Shown: one piece after another, positions 22,021-29,804 of the stretch | Numbering within the stretch: the stretch's first letter is position 1 | How the letters are laid out: every line of letters starts with the position of its first letter | Origin: Burkholderia singularis | GTDB lineage: Bacteria > Pseudomonadota > Gammaproteobacteria > Burkholderiales > Burkholderiaceae | Reading direction: 5' to 3' | Assembly (NCBI RefSeq): GCF_900176645.1 | Contig: NZ_FXAN01000051.1 | Span: 1-64,000, forward strand | DNA length: 64,000 nucleotides | Program-made: the position numbers and the translations under genes | Notes under the pieces: generated by a model | What the model saw: the letters and a program-made list of their open reading frames with translations, nothing else | What the model was told of the DNA's origin: nothing | Database searches by the model: none

Positions 22021-22068
22021 ATTTCGTCGCTTGCGACGATGGCCGGCCGGCGGTGGCCTTCTTAGACT
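22021..22068 (+). promoter_or_regulatory. Operator site C and -10 box of the FadB-like operon
   Basis: A perfect 7-bp-arm palindrome TCGTCGC-TT-GCGACGA at 22024-22039 is flanked by ATT and TG. The -10 candidate TAGACT lies at 22063-22068, starting 31.5 bp from the centre, as at sites D and E. The predicted transcript start is about 22075. There is no recognisable -35, so transcription should need the activator that reads the palindrome. Confidence 0.75.
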
Positions 22069-22076
22069 GGCTACCT

Positions 22077-24248
22077 ATGAAATCAAGCAGGGAGATCCTC
22101 TTGTTCCAGGGCGAAAGCATTCAATTGAAGGTGCTCGACGAAGGTTTCGTCGAGCTGTGCTTCAACCGCGACAGCGATGCCATCAATAAACTCGATGGCC
22201 GCACGGTCGACGAATTCCGCCAGGCCACCGAGATTTTGGCTGCGGCGCCCGGTGTGCGCGGCGTACTGGTCACGAGCGCGAAGGATGTGTTCATTGTCGG
22301 CGCCGACATCACCGAATTCGGCGAGATGTTCAAGCAAAGCGCTCAAGACATGACTCGCGACGTGCTGGCCAAGAATCAGATCTTCGTCGCTTTCGAGGAT
22401 CTGCCTTTTCCGAGCGTGGTGGCAATCAACGGCTTCGCATTGGGCGGGGGCCTGGAACTGGCACTCGCCGCTGCATACCGCGTCATGTCCACGACCGCCC
22501 AGATTGGCGTTCCCGAGGTCAAGCTCGGTTTATTCCCCGGCTTCGGCGGTACGGTGCGGCTGTCGCGCGTGGCAGGCGCGGCGACGGCGGTTGACTGGGT
22601 CGCAGGCGGCAAACCGTCATCTGCCGTCGCAGCTCAAAAGGCGGGCGTCGTGGACGAAATCTGCGAACCCGAGGCTTTGCGCGACACCGCATTAAGGCTG
22701 CTGCGCAGCGCGGCTATTGGTGAGCGGGACTGGCGTGCGCAGCAGGAGCGCAAGCGTGGGCCGTTGCCGCAGCCTGAAGGCGAACTGCGCACGTGGTTCG
22801 AGACGGCGCTTGCCGACGTCGCGCGCCGAAGCCCCAAGCATCAGCCGGCCGCCGTGATGGCGGTGCGGATGATGAGTCGCGCGGTGTTATGTACTCGCGC
22901 CGATGCATTGAAGCTCGAGGCCGAGGCTTTTGGCGAGGTCGCCAAGACCCAGGCGGCCGGCGCGCTGGTGCAGGCCTTCCTGAGCGATCAGGCGCTAAAG
23001 AAGCTGTTCAGAAAGCATGCGAAGAGCGCCCACCCGATAAAGCAGGCCGCTGTGCTGGGCGCTGGCATCATGGGCGGCGGCATAGCGTACACCAGCGCGT
23101 TGCGCGGCATCCCGGTGCGCCTGAGGGATATTGCCCAGACCCAGCTCGAATTGGGCATGAATGAGGCGACCAAGCAATTGGCCAAGCAGGTGAAAGCCGG
23201 CCGGCTGACGCAGCAGAGAGCTAACGCGCTGTTCGCCACCATTCACCCGCAGCTCGACGACAGCGGCTTCGAGACGGTGGATGTGGTGATCGAAGCCGTG
23301 GTGGAGAACCTGGACGTGAAGCGTCGGGTGTTGGCCGCACTCGAAGGCGCGGTGCGTTGCGACACGGTAATCGCCTCCAACACCTCCAGCCTGCGCATCG
23401 ACGATATTGCGCAGGCGATGGCACGTCCCGAGAATTTCGTCGGCATGCATTTCTTCAACCCCGTGCCGGCGATGCCGCTGGTCGAAGTGATCAGAGGCGG
23501 CAAAACCAGCGAGGCCGCCGTGTCCACCGCTGTGGGCTATGCGCTGGCGATGGGCAAGACGCCCATCGTCGTGAGGGACTGCCCGGGTTTTCTGGTCAAC
23601 CGCATCATTACGCCTTACGTCAGCGCGTTCCTGCAACTGGTGGCCGACGGCGCAGACTTTACCGAGGTCGACCGCGTGATGGAGGCTTTCGGCTGGCCGA
23701 TGGGGCCGGCCTATCTGCAGGATGTGGTGGGCATGGACGTGGGTGCCCACGTCGGCGACGTGATCTGCGCCGGCTACCCGGACCGCATGCTGCCGGTGGC
23801 GCGCAATGCCGTCAAGCGGATGGTCGAGCATGGTCGCTACGGTCAGAAGACCAGCCTGGGCTTCTACCGGTATGAGCCCGACGCCGCCGGCAAGCTCAGC
23901 AAACGTGTTGCGCCCGATGCGCAAGCGCTGATTGCCGATTTGCAGCCGCCGGGCCCACGTCACTTCGCCGACGAGGAGGTGATCGAGCGCATGATGCTGC
24001 CGATGATGGTGGAGGCCGCGCACGCGCTTGAGGAGGGGGTGGTGGCCACGCCGGCCGAACTCGACATGGCGCTGATGCTGGGCATCGGCTTTCCAGCCTA
24101 CCTGGGAGGCGCGCTCAAATATGCCGATTGGTTGGGCTTGGAGCGCGTGGTGTCACTATGCGGCAAATACGCGAGCCTCGGCCCTGCCTACACGCCGACG
24201 CCGCGCATGCGCGAGATGGCCGCGCAGGGCCTGCGCTACTACGCATGA
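22077..24248 (+). CDS. fadB: FadB-like multifunctional enoyl-CoA hydratase / 3-hydroxyacyl-CoA dehydrogenase
   Basis: A 723-residue FadB alpha-subunit homologue. The hydratase/isomerase domain spans about 1-190, with FALGGGLELALAAAYRV and GVPEVKLGLFPGFGGTVRLSR carrying both catalytic Glu. A linker follows, then the NAD-binding domain from about residue 325 (AVLGAGIMGGGIAYTSALRG). The dehydrogenase catalytic His is in GMHFFNPVPAMPLVEVI, and a C-terminal 3HCDH domain repeats. An alternative TTG start at 22101 has a clear GGGAG ribosome site at 22090-22094 and aligns with the E. coli FadB start, whereas 22077 has no such site. It carries out hydration and NAD-dependent oxidation; a thiolase partner is two genes downstream. 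Confidence 0.92.
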   Translation: MKSSREILLFQGESIQLKVLDEGFVELCFNRDSDAINKLDGRTVDEFRQATEILAAAPGVRGVLVTSAKDVFIVGADITEFGEMFKQSAQDMTRDVLAKNQIFVAFEDLPFPSVVAINGFALGGGLELALAAAYRVMSTTAQIGVPEVKLGLFPGFGGTVRLSRVAGAATAVDWVAGGKPSSAVAAQKAGVVDEICEPEALRDTALRLLRSAAIGERDWRAQQERKRGPLPQPEGELRTWFETALADVARRSPKHQPAAVMAVRMMSRAVLCTRADALKLEAEAFGEVAKTQAAGALVQAFLSDQALKKLFRKHAKSAHPIKQAAVLGAGIMGGGIAYTSALRGIPVRLRDIAQTQLELGMNEATKQLAKQVKAGRLTQQRANALFATIHPQLDDSGFETVDVVIEAVVENLDVKRRVLAALEGAVRCDTVIASNTSSLRIDDIAQAMARPENFVGMHFFNPVPAMPLVEVIRGGKTSEAAVSTAVGYALAMGKTPIVVRDCPGFLVNRIITPYVSAFLQLVADGADFTEVDRVMEAFGWPMGPAYLQDVVGMDVGAHVGDVICAGYPDRMLPVARNAVKRMVEHGRYGQKTSLGFYRYEPDAAGKLSKRVAPDAQALIADLQPPGPRHFADEEVIERMMLPMMVEAAHALEEGVVATPAELDMALMLGIGFPAYLGGALKYADWLGLERVVSLCGKYASLGPAYTPTPRMREMAAQGLRYYA

Positions 24249-24285
24249 CTGAATGCGGCGTTTCACGACCATAAGGATGTTCGGT

Positions 24286-25068
24286 ATGAAAATTGATTCC
24301 TCCGTCAGCGCCGTCATCACCGGCGGTGCTTCCGGCCTCGGAGCTGCCACGGCACGTCGTCTCGCGGCGCAAGGCGCGAAGGTTGCGTTGTTCGATCTCA
24401 ATATCGAGCAGGGCGAAGCGCTTGCGCGCGAGCTCGGCGGCGTGTTCTGCAGGGTCGACGTGACTAGCGACACCGAGGTCGATGCCGCGTTCGCGAGGTC
24501 GCGCGCGGCGATCGGCCAGGAGCGCGTGCTGGTCAATTGTGCTGGCACCGGCAACGCCATCAAGACCGCCAGCCGCGACAAGACTAGTGGCGAGATCCGG
24601 CACTTCCCGCTGCCGGCCTTTGACAGGATCATCCAGATCAATCTCGTCGGCACTTTCCGTTGTATTGCCAAGTCGGCGGCCGGCATGCTCGCTCTGGAAC
24701 CGTTGGCCGATGGCGAGCGCGGCGTGATCGTCAACACGGCGTCGGTGGCAGCCGAGGATGGGCAGATGGGGCAGGCGGCCTACTCGGCCTCGAAGGCCGC
24801 CATCGTCGGCATGACGCTGACCATCGCCCGCGACCTGATGGGCGAAGGCGTGCGCGTCAACACCATCCTGCCGGGCATCTTCGACACGCCGCTGCTGCAA
24901 GGCGCGGCTGAGAATGTGAAGGCCGCATTGGCCGCCTCGGTGCCATTCCCGAAGCGGCTCGGCGATCCGGCCGAATACGCGGCGCTGGCCGAATTGATGA
25001 TCACCAACGGCTATTTCAATGGCGAAAGCGTGCGACTCGACGGGGCCATCCGCATGGCGCCGCGATGA
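24286..25068 (+). CDS. HSD10-like short-chain 3-hydroxyacyl-CoA dehydrogenase
   Basis: A 260-residue classical SDR. The cofactor-binding TGGASGLGAATARRL is at about residues 11-25, and NCAGTG at about 83-88. Catalytic Ser is in VNTASVAA, and Tyr/Lys in AYSASKAAIVGM. The insert after the NAG motif (TASRDKTSGEIRHFPLPAFDR) and the C-terminus LDGAIRMAPR match the 17-beta-HSD type 10 group, whose members oxidise 3-hydroxyacyl-CoA including 2-methyl-branched ones. The ATG at 24286 has AAGGA 8 bp upstream. A 2-methyl-3-hydroxyacyl-CoA dehydrogenase is what isoprenoid beta-oxidation needs each time a methyl branch is reached, which fits the proposed pathway; that assignment is inference. Confidence 0.85.
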   Translation: MKIDSSVSAVITGGASGLGAATARRLAAQGAKVALFDLNIEQGEALARELGGVFCRVDVTSDTEVDAAFARSRAAIGQERVLVNCAGTGNAIKTASRDKTSGEIRHFPLPAFDRIIQINLVGTFRCIAKSAAGMLALEPLADGERGVIVNTASVAAEDGQMGQAAYSASKAAIVGMTLTIARDLMGEGVRVNTILPGIFDTPLLQGAAENVKAALAASVPFPKRLGDPAEYAALAELMITNGYFNGESVRLDGAIRMAPR

Positions 25069-25114
25069 ATGCCATATCGGATCGCCGATTTCCAGTCTTC
25101 GACAAGGAACTGAC

Positions 25115-26293
25115 ATGACGGAAGCCTTTATCGTAGCGGCCGTGCGCACGGCGGGTGGCCGCCGTGGCGGCCGCCTCTCCGGCTGGCACCCGGCCGATTT
25201 GGCTGCACAGGTGCTCGACGCATTGATAGCGCGTACCGGCGCCGACCCCGCGTTAATCGACGACGTGATCATGGGCTGTGTCAGCCAGATTGGCGAGCAG
25301 GCCTCCAACGTGGCGCGCAGTGCGGTGCTCGCGTCCAGCCTGCCCGAGTCGGTGCCGGCGACCACGGTAGACCGGCAGTGCGGCTCGTCCCAGCAGGCCT
25401 TGCATTTCGCTGCGCAGGCGGTGATGTCGGGCACGATGGATTGTGTCATTGCCGCTGGCGTGGAAAGCATGTCGCGCGTGCCGATGGGGTTGTCGATCGC
25501 GCTGCCGGCCAAGAATGGGTTTGGCTTCTATGTCAGCCCGGCGATGAAGCATCGTTATCCGGACGTGGAGTTCAGTCAGTTCACTGGCGCCGAGGCGATC
25601 GCGAGGAACTATGGTTTCTCCCGTGACGATCTCGACGAATACGCATACCAGAGTCACCAGCGCGCCATCGACGCGGTGAAGGCCGGCCGCTTCGAGGAGG
25701 AGATCATACCGGTGGCCGCGCGTAGCGCCGAAGCCGGGGATCTGAACGAGCCGCACCTGGTGGATGAGGGCATTCGCTTCGACGTCACGCGCGAGGGCAT
25801 TGCTGGCGTGAAGCTGATTGCCGAGGGGGGGCGCGTCACTGCGGCGAGCGCCTCGCAGATCTGCGACGGCGCATCCGGCGTGATGGTGGTCAACGAGCGC
25901 GGGCTCAAGGCGCTGGGTGTCAAGCCGCTAGCGCGCGTGCATCACATGAGCGTGATGGGTCACGACCCGGTAATCATGCTGGAAGCGCCGTTGCCGGCGA
26001 CGCAGCGTGCGCTCGGGAGGGCGGGTCTGACTATCGGCGACATCGACCTGTACGAAGTCAACGAGGCGTTCGCGCCGGTGCCACTGGCTTGGCTGAAGGT
26101 GCTGGGTGCGGATCCGCGGCGCCTGAACGTCAATGGCGGCGCTATCTCGCTGGGCCACCCGCTGGGCGCCTCGGGTACCAAGCTGATGACGACGTTGGTC
26201 CATGCACTGCATCAGCGCGGCGGCCGCTATGGCCTACAGACCATGTGCGAGGGCGGCGGGCTGGCCAACGTGACCATCGTCGAGTGCCTCTGA
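25115..26293 (+). CDS. Acetyl-CoA acyltransferase (3-ketoacyl-CoA thiolase)
   Basis: A 392-residue thiolase starting MTEAFIVAAVRTAGGRRGGRLSG. The ATG at 25115 has AAGGA upstream. The nucleophile Cys is in VDRQCGSSQQALHFAAQ (about residue 90), the catalytic His in NGGAISLGHPLGASGTKL, and the second Cys in MCEGGGLANVTIVE with an intact CxGGG loop, in contrast to the first thiolase. VESMSRVPMG is also standard. It is preceded by the SDR by 46 bp and followed by a hydratase, so FadB-like, SDR, thiolase and hydratase form one operon from site C. It cleaves 3-ketoacyl-CoA and may favour branched substrates. Confidence 0.9.
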   Translation: MTEAFIVAAVRTAGGRRGGRLSGWHPADLAAQVLDALIARTGADPALIDDVIMGCVSQIGEQASNVARSAVLASSLPESVPATTVDRQCGSSQQALHFAAQAVMSGTMDCVIAAGVESMSRVPMGLSIALPAKNGFGFYVSPAMKHRYPDVEFSQFTGAEAIARNYGFSRDDLDEYAYQSHQRAIDAVKAGRFEEEIIPVAARSAEAGDLNEPHLVDEGIRFDVTREGIAGVKLIAEGGRVTAASASQICDGASGVMVVNERGLKALGVKPLARVHHMSVMGHDPVIMLEAPLPATQRALGRAGLTIGDIDLYEVNEAFAPVPLAWLKVLGADPRRLNVNGGAISLGHPLGASGTKLMTTLVHALHQRGGRYGLQTMCEGGGLANVTIVECL

Positions 26294-26315
26294 CCGCGTG
26301 AATCTGGAGGAGAGT

Positions 26316-27143
26316 ATGACGATGAGTGAGATCCGCCTTGAACGCGACGGCGATGTGGCCATCGTCCGCATCGTCAACGCCGCGCGCATGAATCCGCTGA
26401 CGGTGACGATGCAGGCCGAGCTTCGCGAAAGCCTGGCCGTGCTGCGTGCTGATCCCAGCGTGCGCGCATTGCTGCTCACCGGCGAGGGCAAGGCATTCTG
26501 CGCAGGCGTGGACCTTTCCGGCATGCGCTCCGCCAACGCAAGCGACGCTGGTGACCATGATGGCCGTACCTTGGGCCAGCGGACCGCCGACATCATGCAT
26601 GAGCAGTCGAACCGTCTGGTGCAGGAACTGCGCGAGCTGCCCCTGCCGGTGGTATGCGCGCTCAATGGCGCCGCGGTGGGCGGGGGCATGGGTCTAGCGC
26701 TCACGGCCGATGTGGTGATCGCCGCGCGTTCGGCCTATTTTTACTTGCCTTCCCTGCCCAGGCTGGGCATCGTCCCCGATCTGGGTGCCACGTGGTTCAT
26801 GAGCCGGCTGGTCAGCCGTGCACGCATGACCGGGCTCATGTTGCTGGGTGATCGCCTGTCGGCTGAGCAGGCGGAGCGGTGGGGACTGGTGTGGGCGTGC
26901 GTTGATGACGAAGCACTGTTGACCGAGGCGCTGGCGGTGGCGCGGCGCTTGGCGGCACAGCCTGTGCATGCCGTGTTGGAATCGCGCCGCGCGCAGGATG
27001 CCGCAGACAGGCACAGCCTCGCCGAGCAGTTGTGCTACGAGGCCGAACGCCAGCGCGAGCTGATCGATCGGCCCGAGTTTGCCGAGGGCGTGCGTGCGTT
27101 CATTGAGCGGCGCGAACCGGATTTCAAGGCCAGGTCGGCATGA
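26316..27143 (+). CDS. Enoyl-CoA hydratase/isomerase family protein
   Basis: A 275-residue crotonase-fold protein; the ATG at 26316 has a strong GGAGGAG ribosome site, preferred over the GTG at 26298. The oxyanion loop GEGKAFCAGVDLSGM lies at about residues 56-70. The second is CALNGAAVGGGMGLALTADVVIAA, where the first hydratase Glu is replaced (GGMGLAL rather than GGCELAL). The distal region reads LPRLGIVPDLGATWFMSRLVSRARM, with Asp near the usual second Glu. The unusual acidic residue pattern points to an isomerase or another crotonase reaction rather than plain hydration. It ends the forward operon and converges with the kinase gene 69 bp away. Confidence 0.82.
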   Translation: MTMSEIRLERDGDVAIVRIVNAARMNPLTVTMQAELRESLAVLRADPSVRALLLTGEGKAFCAGVDLSGMRSANASDAGDHDGRTLGQRTADIMHEQSNRLVQELRELPLPVVCALNGAAVGGGMGLALTADVVIAARSAYFYLPSLPRLGIVPDLGATWFMSRLVSRARMTGLMLLGDRLSAEQAERWGLVWACVDDEALLTEALAVARRLAAQPVHAVLESRRAQDAADRHSLAEQLCYEAERQRELIDRPEFAEGVRAFIERREPDFKARSA

Positions 27144-27212
27144 GCCTGAGTCGCGCGGCAACCGGCCGGATGTCCGCGGTCGACGGGCGCCCATGACGGA
27201 GTCGCACCCAGA

Positions 27213-28241
27213 TCAGCGACGTGTGGCGTCGTACCGCTGGGCGCATGCCCAGCCGATTTCCGCTAATGGCGCGCTTTTGGCCGCCGTGTCTATCGCGTCC
27301 ACGGCGGTCGCATTGCCGAGTACGGCGCGCGCGCCGATGCCATGCAGGATCGCGGCCATCCGAAACAAGTTGTACGCGAGATAGAAATCCCAGTGCTCGC
27401 GCGCTTGACGGCCCGTCGCGGCTTCATATTGACCGATGTAATCCGCTTCGGCGGGAATGCCCAATTCCGCCAGATTCAAACCGGCGATGCCGCGCCAAAT
27501 ACGTGGCGGAATTTGCCAGCTCATCGCGTGGTATGAGAAATCGGCGAGCGGATGGCCGAGCGTCGACAGTTCCCAGTCGAGCACGCCGAGTACGCGCGGT
27601 TCAGTTGGATGGAACACGAGATTGTCGAGCCGATAGTCGCCATGCACGAGCGTTGTCTCGTCACCGTCAGGTATTTGCTCGGGCAGCCAATCCATCAGTT
27701 TGGTCATGGCGGCGCTTACAGGTAGCGTCAACTCGCGGCACTGTTTCGACCACCGGGCGATCTGCCGCGCGAAATAGTTGCTGGTTTTACCGTAATCCTT
27801 CAGACCGACTGCCGCAACGTCAATGTGATGCAGCGCAGCGATGATGCGATTCATTTCTGCGTAAATCGCCCGCCGTTGCGCCGGCATCATGCCCGGCAGC
27901 GATTGATCAACCAGAACCCGGCCATCCAGATATTCCATGAGGAAAAAGGGCGTGCCGATAATCGATGTGTCTTCGCAATACACGAGCATCTCGGGCACCG
28001 GAACGGCGCTTTCTTGCAGTGCTTTCATCACGCGGTACTCACGGTCGATCGCGTGAGCGGATGCCACCAGGTGGCCCGTCGGCTTTTTACGAAGGACGTA
28101 ACGGCCTCGCGCGCAATCGATGCGAAAAGTCGGATTCGATTGACCACCTGATAGCGGCGTGATCACAATCGATCCCGGTCCCGCGAACCCATGATCGTGC
28201 AGATAGGCATCCATCGCTGAGAAAAAGTGCGATTGCGTCAT
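27213..28241 (-). CDS. APH-fold phosphotransferase, candidate 4-hydroxyacyl-CoA kinase (LvaA/ACAD10-like)
   Basis: A 342-residue kinase of the aminoglycoside-phosphotransferase fold. A Gly-rich LSGGQSNPTFRI lies at about residue 34, and the ATP-site Lys is in YVLRKKP (about 48-54). The catalytic loop is LVHGDYRLDNLVF (about 200), and the metal-binding motif LGVLDWELSTLGHP is near 220. The start ATG at 28241 matches the usual family N-terminus. Within this family, P. putida LvaA and the kinase part of human ACAD10/11 phosphorylate the 4-hydroxyl of acyl-CoAs so that an acyl-CoA-dehydrogenase-like partner can eliminate phosphate. The gene directly follows such a partner on the same strand (106 bp gap), which supports that role. 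No small LvaB-like gene is seen beside it. Confidence 0.75.
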   Translation of the reverse strand: MTQSHFFSAMDAYLHDHGFAGPGSIVITPLSGGQSNPTFRIDCARGRYVLRKKPTGHLVASAHAIDREYRVMKALQESAVPVPEMLVYCEDTSIIGTPFFLMEYLDGRVLVDQSLPGMMPAQRRAIYAEMNRIIAALHHIDVAAVGLKDYGKTSNYFARQIARWSKQCRELTLPVSAAMTKLMDWLPEQIPDGDETTLVHGDYRLDNLVFHPTEPRVLGVLDWELSTLGHPLADFSYHAMSWQIPPRIWRGIAGLNLAELGIPAEADYIGQYEAATGRQAREHWDFYLAYNLFRMAAILHGIGARAVLGNATAVDAIDTAAKSAPLAEIGWACAQRYDATRR

Positions 28242-28347
28242 TGCGGACTCGTCAGTCGAAGTTGTATGAAACAGCGCTCTGTTTCCTGCGAGCTGGCCTG
28301 CGGCATGATGCGACCGATGGCCCACGATGCTTCGAAGATCGACGATT

Positions 28348-29520
28348 TCACGATGGCTTCCCCGCTGTGTCGACGATCTTACGCGCCATGCTCCAGCGAT
28401 GTACCTCGCTCGGACCGTCATAGATGCGGAATGCCCGCATATCCAGAAAGATGCGCATCACCGCCGTTTCGGTAGTCACGCCCTGGCCGCCGAGAATCTG
28501 TACGCAGCGGTCGACCGTTCGCCATTGCGCCTCCGAACACACCACCTTGGCTCGGCTCGACTCGAAACTGCAGCGATGTCCCTGATCGAGCAGCCACGCG
28601 GTATGCCAGATATGCAGTCGGGCAGTCTGCAGGTCCATTTCGTTGTCTGCGAGCAGGAAGCCCACGCCTTCATGTTCGCCGAGCAGCCTGCCGAACGCTC
28701 GGCGTTTGCGCGCGTATTCCGTGGCGATGTCGTGCGCGCGGCGCGCTTGTCCGAGCCAACGCATGCAATGTGTGAGACGCGCCGGCGCGAGCCGCACCTG
28801 TGCATACAAAAAACCTTTGCCAATTTCACCCAGCACATCGGTCGCGGGAATGCGCACGCGATCGAATGTCAACACCCCATGTCCGCCGGTGAAGCAGCGG
28901 TCCATCGCCTCCATGCTGCGCTCCAGACGGATACCTTCGCGGTTCATGTCGGCCAGAAACATCGTGGCCGATCCGTCTTCCATGCGAGCCATGATAATGA
29001 CGTAATCGGCGCCGCTGGCACCGGTGATGAACCACTTGCGCCCGGTGACAAGGTAGCTGTTGCCGTCCCGTATTGCCGTCGTGGTCAGCATCGAAGGATC
29101 CGCGCCGGCGCCTGGCTGCGGTTCGGTCATCGCGAAACACGAGCGCGTGCGGCCTTGAACTTGCGGCCGCAACCACCGCTCCTTCTGCGCGTCGGACGCC
29201 ACGGTTTCCATCAGGTGGATGTTGCCTTCGTCGGGGGCGTGAATGTTGAGCGAGGTTGGGCCGAGCCACGAGTATCCGGCTTCCTCGAACACCACGGCCT
29301 TGGCCACATGACTCAATCCCAATCCCCCCATCTCGACCGACGCGTGCGGTGTCAACAGACCTGCATGCCGGGCGCGATTGATCAGTTCATCGCGCAATGC
29401 CTCGCTTGGCCCGTGCGCGTCTTGCCGCGCATCGTTTTCCAGCGGGATAACCTGTTCGACAATGAACTGGCGTGTTCGATCACGTAGATCGATTAGTTCG
29501 GGTGAAAGCTCGAAGTTCAT
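28348..29520 (-). CDS. Divergent acyl-CoA dehydrogenase family protein, partner of the kinase (LvaC/ACAD11-like)
   Basis: A 390-residue protein with the acyl-CoA dehydrogenase fold. The N-terminal region is MNFELSPELIDLRDRTRQF. The FAD region is CFAMTEPQPGAGADPSMLTTTA, with KWFITGASGADYVIIMAR, and the C-terminus has ILGGQGVTTE and FRIYDGPSEVHRWSMARKI. The residue aligned with the MCAD catalytic Glu is Asp (YDGPSE), as in the ACAD10/11-type group. It is transcribed towards the APH kinase gene in a two-gene unit whose promoter carries operator site D. The likely job is dehydratase-like phosphate elimination and rearrangement of 4-phosphoacyl-CoA to a normal beta-oxidation intermediate. Ordinary dehydrogenation remains possible. 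Confidence 0.8.
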   Translation of the reverse strand: MNFELSPELIDLRDRTRQFIVEQVIPLENDARQDAHGPSEALRDELINRARHAGLLTPHASVEMGGLGLSHVAKAVVFEEAGYSWLGPTSLNIHAPDEGNIHLMETVASDAQKERWLRPQVQGRTRSCFAMTEPQPGAGADPSMLTTTAIRDGNSYLVTGRKWFITGASGADYVIIMARMEDGSATMFLADMNREGIRLERSMEAMDRCFTGGHGVLTFDRVRIPATDVLGEIGKGFLYAQVRLAPARLTHCMRWLGQARRAHDIATEYARKRRAFGRLLGEHEGVGFLLADNEMDLQTARLHIWHTAWLLDQGHRCSFESSRAKVVCSEAQWRTVDRCVQILGGQGVTTETAVMRIFLDMRAFRIYDGPSEVHRWSMARKIVDTAGKPS

Positions 29521-29676
29521 GATGAGGATGGAATGCCTGGGGTTCTGTTCGCACCGTGTTACGGGCCTTGTATGTGTGCGGCCGAAAGATGGTTCAAACA
29601 CATCTTAGGCATGGCACCGGTCGCATCCAGCCTTGCGTGCATGCGTCGACTGATCCGCTGCGGGAGGATGCCAGCG

Positions 29677-29723
29677 AGTATAGGGAGGAAGCGGGTCTTT
29701 TCGAATCGTCGGATTCGACGATG
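29677..29723 (-). promoter_or_regulatory. Operator site D and -10 box of the dehydrogenase-kinase operon
   Basis: The perfect palindrome TCGTCG-GATT-CGACGA lies at 29706-29721. On the minus strand a TATACT -10 occupies 29682-29677, starting exactly 31.5 bp from the centre. Predicted transcript start is about 29670, leaving a 150-nt leader before the dehydrogenase ATG at 29520. The lipoxygenase stop at 29805 lies upstream, so this promoter separates the lipoxygenase gene from the downstream pair. Confidence 0.75.
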
Positions 29724-29804
29724 AACGTGATGCGGACCAGCACATAAGAAAACCGGCTTTGCTGTTACGAAACGTCGTCACTTCTGGCTGGACGAGGCGA
29801 TCAG

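Noticed and set aside
25082-25095. ATCGGATCGCCGAT palindrome before the second thiolase, considered as a seventh operator
   Set aside because: Arm sequence differs from TCGTCG/CGACGA and no -10 lies at the shared distance; it also sits inside an operon.
28330-28355. CGACGATTTC near the dehydrogenase-kinase gap, considered as an operator copy
   Set aside because: Only one arm matches and it overlaps the 3' end of the dehydrogenase gene.
29761-29804. Possible terminator after the lipoxygenase (AAGCCGG near a TTTTC run on the minus strand)
   Set aside because: The stem is only about 4 bp and the T-run is interrupted; not convincing.
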